A DNA stretch of 27,707 nt. It comes from SZUA-521 sp041738285 (GTDB lineage: Bacteria; Pseudomonadota; Gammaproteobacteria; Pseudomonadales; Azotimanducaceae). The translations under genes were made by a program, and so were the position numbers. How positions within the stretch are numbered: position 1 is the first letter of the stretch; each line of letters begins with the position of its first letter. A model generated the notes under the pieces. The model was not told where the DNA came from. It made no database searches and worked only from the letters and a program-made list of their open reading frames with translations. The stretch lies in contig JBGSQB010000041.1 in assembly GCA_041738285.1 (NCBI GenBank), forward strand, positions 1 through 27,707, written 5' to 3'. Shown here piece by piece: positions 22,092-27,707 of this stretch.

Positions 22092-22835
22092 ATGAACATG
22101 AAGACCATCGGCTCGGGTGCAGGACTGCTGACAGCGGTGCTGGGTATCGGCGTCTGGCTCGCGGCGACTTCCGTCGGCGGCGCCGACGTGGACGCTGTCG
22201 CCAAGCTCAAGTTGATCCGGCCGGACCTGCCCATCGAGCGCGTGTCGGCGGCGCCGATCGAAGGCATGACCATCATCGAGCTGTCCGGTGGCACGATGTT
22301 GTATGCGACAGCGGATGGTCGCCACCTCTTCGCAGGCGATCTGTACGAGATTCGTGGCGATGAACTGGTGAATCTGGCGGAAGAGCGGCGTGATGAGATG
22401 CGCAAGTCGTTGCTCGATGCCGTTCCGACGTCGGAGATGACGGTGTTCCCCGCGAATGGTCTCCGCAAGGCATCGATCATGGTGTTCACCGATGTCGATT
22501 GCGGCTTCTGTCGTAAGTTGCACAAGGAAGTGCCACAGCTGAATGCGCTCGGCATCGAAGTGCGATATCTGGCGTATCCGCGTCAGGGCGTCGGGTCGCC
22601 CGTCTACGACAAGATGGTGTCCGCATGGTGCTCCAAGGATCGCAACTCGGCGATGACGAAGCTCAAGAACGGCGAGTCGATCCCACCGGCACAGTGTGAC
22701 AACCCAATCGCGAGCCAGTACGAACTCGGTCAGGAGATTGGCGTCAGTGGCACGCCTGCGATCGTGTTCGAGTCGGGACGTCTGCAGCCGGGGTATACGC
22801 CCGCCGCCGAACTCGCCGCCGCAGCGCTGCTGTGA
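22092..22835 (+). CDS. dsbC: Thiol:disulfide interchange protein DsbC (periplasmic disulfide isomerase)
   Basis: DsbC corrects wrong disulfides in the periplasm and is kept reduced by DsbD. The 247-residue precursor begins with an export signal: basic start MNMK, then hydrophobic GLLTAVLGIGVWLAA, with cleavage near residues 25-31. A dimerisation domain follows (about 32-95). The thioredoxin-fold domain carries Cys137-Gly-Phe-Cys140, one residue off the usual CGYC, and the cis-Pro222 in SGTPAIVF. Cys180 and Cys202 match the second, structural disulfide. ATG at 22092 or 22098 is possible. The stop overlaps the hom start as GTGA. Neighbours xerD and recJ match the E. coli order. Confidence 0.95.
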   Translation: MNMKTIGSGAGLLTAVLGIGVWLAATSVGGADVDAVAKLKLIRPDLPIERVSAAPIEGMTIIELSGGTMLYATADGRHLFAGDLYEIRGDELVNLAEERRDEMRKSLLDAVPTSEMTVFPANGLRKASIMVFTDVDCGFCRKLHKEVPQLNALGIEVRYLAYPRQGVGSPVYDKMVSAWCSKDRNSAMTKLKNGESIPPAQCDNPIASQYELGQEIGVSGTPAIVFESGRLQPGYTPAAELAAAALL

Positions 22836-24130
22836 CGGCGCCGTTGCGAATCGGACTGTGCGGTCTCGGCACGGTCGGGCAGGGCGTCATCGCGTTGCTG
22901 CGGGCGAATGCGGAGCGCATTGCACGACAAGCCGGGCAATCGATCGTGCTCACCCATGTTGCAAGTCGCACACCGCGCCCGGACGTCGATCTGGGCGGCG
23001 CGACGTTTTCGACCGACATTGCGTCGGTGGCCGCGCACCCGGCGGTCGACGTTGTCGTCGAAACGATGGGTGATGTCGATGCCGCGAGCGCCGTATTCAA
23101 ACAGGCGGTCGCCCTCGGCAAACCATTCGTCACCGCCAACAAAGCGCTGATCGCGACGCGAGGAGCGAGTTTACTGCCAGCAGCAGCGGCGGCTGGCGTT
23201 GCCGTTGGCTTCGAAGCTGCCGTGGCCGGTGGCATTCCAATCATCAAGACGCTTCGCGAGGGGCTTGCGGGCAACAACATCCAGTGGATCGCGGGCATCA
23301 TCAACGGCACGTCGAATTTCATTCTGTCGGCGATGGCGAAAGAGGGTAGGAGTTTCGCCGATGCATTGGCCGATGCGCAGGCGCGCGGTTTTGCTGAAGC
23401 AGATCCAACTTTCGATATTGAGGGTATCGACGCCGCTCACAAACTGACCATTCTGGCGGCACTTGCCTTCGATACGGTACTCGACGCACGAACGGTGTTC
23501 GCCGAGGGGATATCCGGCATTACGGCCGAGGACATCGAGTACGCTCATGCACTCGGCTATCGGGTGAAGCATCTGGGGATCGCGCGCCGCTGCGCCGATG
23601 GGGTGGAACTGCGGGTGCATCCGACGCTCATTCCCGAAGAGCGCCTGCTGGCCAAGGTCGAAGGCGTCATGAACGCAGTGGTGGTGAACTCCGATGCGGT
23701 CGGTTCATCGATGTACTACGGTCCTGGGGCGGGCGCAAAGCCGACTGCGTCCGCCATTCTGTCCGACCTCATTGACCTCGCGCGCGGCAATGCGGTGGCA
23801 TTGCCCGTTGCGCGCGCCGACGTGAGGCCGCTGCCGATGGCGGCGGTCGAGACGGCCTACTACCTGCGCATCCCATCCGTCGACCTACCCGGCGTACTGG
23901 CCAAGGTTGCCCAGATTCTGTCGGTCAATGCCATCAGCATCGAGGCAGTCATCCAGCGCGAGCACGCGGTGCGTCACGAGCTTGGTCGTGCGTGGGTACC
24001 CATCGTCATTCTCACCCATCGCGTTCGAGAATCCGCAATGGATGCGGCGGTCAAATCCATCGAGGCGCTACCTGAAGTCATCGACCGGGTGACGCGCGTG
24101 CGCGTCGAGCCGCTCGATGATCATGCCTGA
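22832..24130 (+). CDS. hom: Homoserine dehydrogenase
   Basis: Hom reduces aspartate semialdehyde to homoserine, the branch to threonine and methionine. The 432-residue protein is the stand-alone form, not fused to aspartokinase. The nucleotide site is IGLCGLGTVGQGV near residue 5. The catalytic domain has KPFVTANKALI, AAVAGGIPIIKTLREGL, INGTSNFILSAM, and ADPTFDIEGIDAAHKLTILAALAF. A C-terminal ACT domain follows (AYYLRIPSVDLPGVLAKVAQIL), which in this family senses threonine. The start is GTG at 22832, overlapping the dsbC stop. The end overlaps recJ by 14 nt. thrC, the usual partner in Pseudomonas-type order, is absent from its 3' side. Confidence 0.97.
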   Translation: MTAPLRIGLCGLGTVGQGVIALLRANAERIARQAGQSIVLTHVASRTPRPDVDLGGATFSTDIASVAAHPAVDVVVETMGDVDAASAVFKQAVALGKPFVTANKALIATRGASLLPAAAAAGVAVGFEAAVAGGIPIIKTLREGLAGNNIQWIAGIINGTSNFILSAMAKEGRSFADALADAQARGFAEADPTFDIEGIDAAHKLTILAALAFDTVLDARTVFAEGISGITAEDIEYAHALGYRVKHLGIARRCADGVELRVHPTLIPEERLLAKVEGVMNAVVVNSDAVGSSMYYGPGAGAKPTASAILSDLIDLARGNAVALPVARADVRPLPMAAVETAYYLRIPSVDLPGVLAKVAQILSVNAISIEAVIQREHAVRHELGRAWVPIVILTHRVRESAMDAAVKSIEALPEVIDRVTRVRVEPLDDHA

Positions 24131-25898
24131 CACGACGGCAGCGCCATTGATCGTCGCGCGCCGTGCGGAAATGGGACCGGCAACGGCTGCGCTGACTGAG
24201 TCGGTTACACCCTTCCTCGCGCGGATCTTCGCTGCGCGCGGCGTGAAGGATGCCTCCGATCTCGACCTGTCACTGCCCGGATTGTTGCCACCAACGGGAC
24301 TCGATGGCGTCGATCGTGCCGGAGAAATGATCGCGACTGCGATGCGCAGCGGCCGACACATCAAGATCGTTGGCGACTTCGACGCCGACGGTGCGACCGC
24401 CAGCGCGCTGGCCATGGCGGCACTCGAAGCGATGGGGGCGCCCCGGGTGAGCTTCTTGGTGCCAAACCGATTCGAGTTCGGCTATGGGTTGTCACCCGAG
24501 ATCGTGGCATTCGCGATGCGCGATGCGCCTGATCTGCTCATCACGGTGGACAACGGGATATCCAGCATCGAAGGCGTCGCCGCGGCCAAGGCCGCCGGCG
24601 TCGACGTCATCATCACCGACCACCACCTGCCTGGTAGTGAGCTTCCCGCGGCCGATGTCATCGTTAATCCGAACGTGCCAGGCAATGACTTTTCGAGCCG
24701 CGCGCTCGCCGGCGTCGGCGTGATCTTCTACGTCATGTCTGCGACCCGAAATGCGCTGCGCGACGCTGGGTGGTTCGAATCGCGGGCAATCGCTGAGCCG
24801 GTGTTGGGAGATTTCCTCGATCTTGTTGCGCTCGGCACGGTCGCCGACGTAGTGCCACTGGATCGCAACAACCGCATATTGGTGCAGCAGGGTTTGCGTC
24901 GCATCAGGGCGGGACGCGCGCGTCCAGGCATCGTTGCCTTGTGCGAGGCGTCGAAGCGGGAAGCGAAGTCGCTCAAGGCGAGTGATCTCGCCTTCGGACT
25001 GGGGCCGCGGTTGAACGCGGCCGGTCGGCTCGATGACATGACGATTGGCATTCGATGCCTGCTGTCCGACAACATCACCGAGGCGCGCACACTGGCCACG
25101 GCACTGGAGCAATTGAATATCGCGCGGCGGGAAATCGAACAGCAAATGACACGCGAGGCGGAACTCATCGTAGCGGGGATCCCTGATCACACGGACCAGC
25201 CGTTCGGGTTGTGTGTGTACGACGAGGGTTGGCACCAGGGCGTGGTCGGTATCGTCGCCGGACGTTTGCGCGAGCGATTTCACCGTCCGGCAATCGCGTT
25301 CGCCGATGCAGGTGCGATGGCGCCAGACGAGATCAAGGGTTCGGCCAGATCCATTGGCGCTGTGCACGTTCGCGATGTGCTCGATGCGATAGCAACGCGT
25401 TACCCCGGGCTCATCCGGAAATTCGGTGGTCATGCCGCTGCCGCGGGTCTCAGCATCCGCCGTATTCACTTCCAGCGCTTTGCGCTCGCCTTCGCCGACG
25501 AAGTCGGTCGCTGGGTTACGCAGGACGACCTGCGTGGTGTCTTGTACAGCGACGGTGAACTCGGCGCGGATGACCTCGTGCTCGATCGCGCGCGAGAGAT
25601 CGAATCGGCGGGGCCGTGGGGCCAGGGTTTTCCCGAACCACTGTTTCATGGCACGTTCGAACTCCTGCATCAGCGAACCGTCGGTCAGCGGCACTTGCGG
25701 CTGTCGCTGAAGCTTGGCGATCGCGTGGTCGATGCGATCGCGTTCAATCGCGATCCGCTCGTTGACGCGCGCCGTGTGCTCGTTGCTTACCGGCTCGGTG
25801 TGAACGACTGGGCGGATCGAATGACGCTGCAGCTGGTCGTCGAGCACATCGAGTCGCACGTCTCGCCTGGATATCTCACAGATCCGCGCCCGCAGTAG
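24117..25898 (+). CDS. recJ: Single-stranded-DNA-specific exonuclease RecJ
   Basis: RecJ degrades single-stranded DNA 5' to 3' in recombination and mismatch repair. The 593-residue protein (E. coli 577) has the DHH phosphoesterase motifs: GDFDADGATA with Asp87, Asp89 and Asp91; TVDNGISS; and IITDHHLPG with Asp168-His169-His170. The DHHA1 part includes GARLNAAGR-like LGPRLNAAGRLDDM and KFGGHAAAAGLSI, followed by an OB-fold tail. The usual tyrosine in GDYDADG is phenylalanine here. ATG at 24117 or 24123 could start it; both lie inside hom, giving overlap of 14 or 8 nt and coupling. prfB follows after 74 nt, an order shared with E. coli. Confidence 0.97.
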   Translation: MIMPDTTAAPLIVARRAEMGPATAALTESVTPFLARIFAARGVKDASDLDLSLPGLLPPTGLDGVDRAGEMIATAMRSGRHIKIVGDFDADGATASALAMAALEAMGAPRVSFLVPNRFEFGYGLSPEIVAFAMRDAPDLLITVDNGISSIEGVAAAKAAGVDVIITDHHLPGSELPAADVIVNPNVPGNDFSSRALAGVGVIFYVMSATRNALRDAGWFESRAIAEPVLGDFLDLVALGTVADVVPLDRNNRILVQQGLRRIRAGRARPGIVALCEASKREAKSLKASDLAFGLGPRLNAAGRLDDMTIGIRCLLSDNITEARTLATALEQLNIARREIEQQMTREAELIVAGIPDHTDQPFGLCVYDEGWHQGVVGIVAGRLRERFHRPAIAFADAGAMAPDEIKGSARSIGAVHVRDVLDAIATRYPGLIRKFGGHAAAAGLSIRRIHFQRFALAFADEVGRWVTQDDLRGVLYSDGELGADDLVLDRAREIESAGPWGQGFPEPLFHGTFELLHQRTVGQRHLRLSLKLGDRVVDAIAFNRDPLVDARRVLVAYRLGVNDWADRMTLQLVVEHIESHVSPGYLTDPRPQ

Positions 25899-25972
25899 CC
25901 AATCGTTGAGGTATCCAGGCTGGTCAACTGATCCGTGATAAACTGCCGCGCTTTTTTTTGCAGGATGGGTTG

Positions 25973-27071
25973 ATGGCGGAGATCACAGCACTGCGTGAAT
26001 GGTTGAAGGATCTTGCGGCGCGTGACGAAACGCTCCGGGGGTATCTTTGACTACCCGACGCGCAAGCACCGCTTGGAAGAAATCGAACTCGAACTGGCCG
26101 ATCCCGATGTCTGGAACGATCAGGATCGCGCGCAAATGCTCGGCAAGGAACGATCGGCTCTAGACCACACCGTTTCCATGCTCGACCGCGTCCATATCGG
26201 ACTTTCCGAGCTTGCGGAACTCACCGAACTTGCTGCCGAAGAGGGCGACGCCGCGACCCTGGACTCGATCGAGAACGATCTTGAGCGGCTCGAGCAGGAA
26301 CTCGCAGCACTCGAGTTTCAGCGCATGTTTCACGGCGCGCTCGATCCCAACAACGCATACCTCGAAATCACTGCTGGTTCAGGTGGAACCGAAGCTCAGG
26401 ACTGGGCCGAAATGATGCTGCGAATGTACTTGCGTTGGGCCGAGAAACACAATTTCGCGGCACAGATCATCGAACTGTCCCCTGGCGAAGTCGCCGGTAT
26501 CAAAGGCGCGACGGTTCAGGTCGAGGGTGACCACGCGTATGGCTGGCTTCGCACCGAGACCGGCGTGCATCGACTCGTGCGCAAGTCGCCGTTCGACTCG
26601 GGCAACCGCCGGCATACGTCGTTCGCGTCGGTGTTCGTCTCGCCGGAAGTCGATGAAGACATCGAGATCGAGATCAACCCATCCGACGTGCGCACCGATA
26701 CGTATCGGGCCAGTGGCGCGGGTGGCCAGCACGTGAATAAAACCGACTCCGCGATTCGACTGACGCACGAGCCGTCTGGCATCGTTGTGCAGTGCCAGAG
26801 CGAACGCTCTCAACATCAGAATCGCGATAAGGCGTGGAAGCAGCTGCGCGCCAAGCTGTACGAAATGGAGTTGCAGAAACGAAAGGCCGAAAGTCAGATA
26901 CTCGAAGATGGCAAGGCCGATATCGGCTGGGGCAGCCAGATCCGCTCATACGTCCTCGATCAGTCGCGAGTGAAGGACCTGCGTACGGGCATCGAACGCT
27001 CAGACCCCGACGAAGTGCTCGATGGCGACCTCGATCGGTTCGTAGAAGCAAGTCTCAAGGCAGGACTGTGA
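25973..27071 (+). CDS. prfB: Peptide chain release factor 2 (RF2), with programmed +1 frameshift
   Basis: RF2 releases peptides at UGA and UAA. Translation starts at ATG 25973 (AGGATGGG upstream) and reads 25 codons to CTT at 26045-26047, where UGA at 26048-26050 follows. The ribosome must skip base 26048 to read GAC and continue to 27071. The product has 365 residues, equal to E. coli RF2. The codon-recognition tripeptide is Ser205-Pro206-Phe207 (KSPFDSG). The hydrolysis motif is Gly250-Gly251-Gln252 (GAGGQHVNK). Both are at E. coli positions. Residue 246 is Ala, as in most bacteria, unlike Thr in E. coli K-12. Its stop overlaps the lysS ATG by one base. A T8 tract lies at 25952-25959 before the ribosome site. 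Confidence 0.97.
26036..26051 (+). promoter_or_regulatory. prfB +1 frameshift site (RF2 autoregulation)
   Basis: CGGGGG (a Shine-Dalgarno-like stimulator) is followed by TAT, the slippery CTT, the in-frame TGA and C. The E. coli site is AGGGGGTATCTTTGAC; here only the first base differs. Low RF2 lets the ribosome pause at UGA and slip one base; high RF2 ends translation after 25 residues. Confidence 0.95.
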
Positions 27072-27707
27072 TGAGCGAAGACAACGAAATCGTACGGCTG
27101 CGACGCGAGAAGCTCGAAACCCTGCGGCGTCGAGGAGATCCGTACCCGAACGACTTCCGCCGCGACGCGCTGGCAGCCGATCTGCACGCGCAATTCGGTG
27201 AGCTGGACAGAGCGCAGCTCGAGTCGGGTGGTCACACCGTTGCGGTAGCGGGCCGCATGATGCTGCGACGCGTCATGGGCAAGGCGAGCTTTTTCACGCT
27301 GCAGGATGTGAGCGGTCGAATTCAATGCTATGTACGGCGCGAGGGCATTGGCGAGGAAGCCTACGACGCCTTCAATCATTTGTGGGACATCGGTGACATC
27401 GCCGGCGTCAGAGGGCATCTGTTCAAAACCAACAAGGGCGAGTTGACCGTCGAAGTGTCGACGTTGCGTCTGCTCACCAAGTCGCTACGGCCGCTGCCCG
27501 AGAAGTTCCATGGCCTCACCGACACCGAGACGCGGTATCGGCAGCGCTATCTCGATCTGATGATGAACGAAGACGCAAGGCGGCTGTTTCGTATACGCGC
27601 GGCGGTTACAACCGCGCTGCGTGAGTTCTTCCTGGCGCGCGATTTCCTCGAAGTCGAAACGCCGATGATGCAGACGATCCACGGTGGCGCGGCGGCGCGG
27701 CCGTTCG
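27071..27707 (+). CDS. lysS: Lysyl-tRNA synthetase, class II, 5' part only
   Basis: The first 212 codons are present and the gene runs off the right edge. The anticodon-binding OB domain spans about residues 55-145, with GRMMLRRVMGKASFFTLQD and GHLFKTNKGELTVEV. Class II motif 1 begins around RYRQRYLDLM, with FLEVETPMMQTIHGGAAARPF at the end, a form of the LysRS PGGASARPF motif. Its start overlaps the prfB stop as TGATG, the same partner as in E. coli. The short N-terminal tail before RREKLETLRRRGDPYPNDF is typical of bacterial LysRS. Confidence 0.96.
   Translation, partial: MSEDNEIVRLRREKLETLRRRGDPYPNDFRRDALAADLHAQFGELDRAQLESGGHTVAVAGRMMLRRVMGKASFFTLQDVSGRIQCYVRREGIGEEAYDAFNHLWDIGDIAGVRGHLFKTNKGELTVEVSTLRLLTKSLRPLPEKFHGLTDTETRYRQRYLDLMMNEDARRLFRIRAAVTTALREFFLARDFLEVETPMMQTIHGGAAARPF

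Noticed and set aside
24492..25859. A 455-codon minus-strand open frame inside recJ
   Set aside because: It is a shadow of recJ, with Arg/His-rich composition and no ribosome site or domain.
25952..25959. T8 tract as a terminator for recJ
   Set aside because: No stable stem directly precedes it, and the tract sits just before the prfB ribosome site.
26013..27071. prfB starting at 26013 without its first 25 codons
   Set aside because: The frame start lacks a ribosome site, and the ATG at 25973 plus the recoding site gives the exact RF2 length and numbering.

Overview
The window is a GC-rich chromosomal segment from a gammaproteobacterium outside the Enterobacterales. The strongest evidence is gene order: ypjD-like/corB-like on one strand facing ffh-rpsP-rimM-trmD-rplS, then xerD-dsbC-hom-recJ-prfB-lysS. 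This combines two blocks known from gammaproteobacteria, and hom between dsbC and recJ recalls Pseudomonas-type genomes. A Pseudomonas-style REP pair with GTGG heads also fits. I cannot name a genus. Both ends cut through genes (an amidase on the left, lysS on the right). No tRNA, rRNA, CRISPR array, IS element or prophage was found.

Left part (1-8986): an amidase and a luciferase-like monooxygenase form a minus-strand pair, divergent from tadA and the 1295-residue purL. A Nudix hydrolase and a DUF3135 protein lie on the minus strand. A gamma-carbonic anhydrase homologue overlaps purT by 4 nt. purL and purT supply two formyl-dependent or amidotransfer steps of purine synthesis.

Middle (8987-17317): leuA is preceded by a promoter and a 160-nt leader containing a possible Leu-rich leader peptide and a perfect hairpin. 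It converges on a CoA-binding protein that is translationally coupled to metY (O-acetylhomoserine sulfhydrylase). An MFS transporter converges on a TauD-type dioxygenase, with an inverted REP pair between them. The dioxygenase follows the minus-strand ypjD-like and corB-like membrane genes.

Right part (17318-27707): the SRP gene ffh, then rpsP-rimM-trmD-rplS (ribosome and tRNA maturation). A 303-nt gene-free interval follows, dense in hairpins. Next come xerD, dsbC, hom, recJ, prfB with its programmed +1 frameshift, and the start of lysS.

Most of the window is conserved housekeeping. The signals most worth following are non-coding: a possible C-rich small RNA on the minus strand between rplS and xerD, with a candidate promoter and a strong U8 terminator; the leuA leader; the hairpins before xerD and dsbC; and a 14-bp hairpin inside purL. 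I see no clear new multi-gene system.
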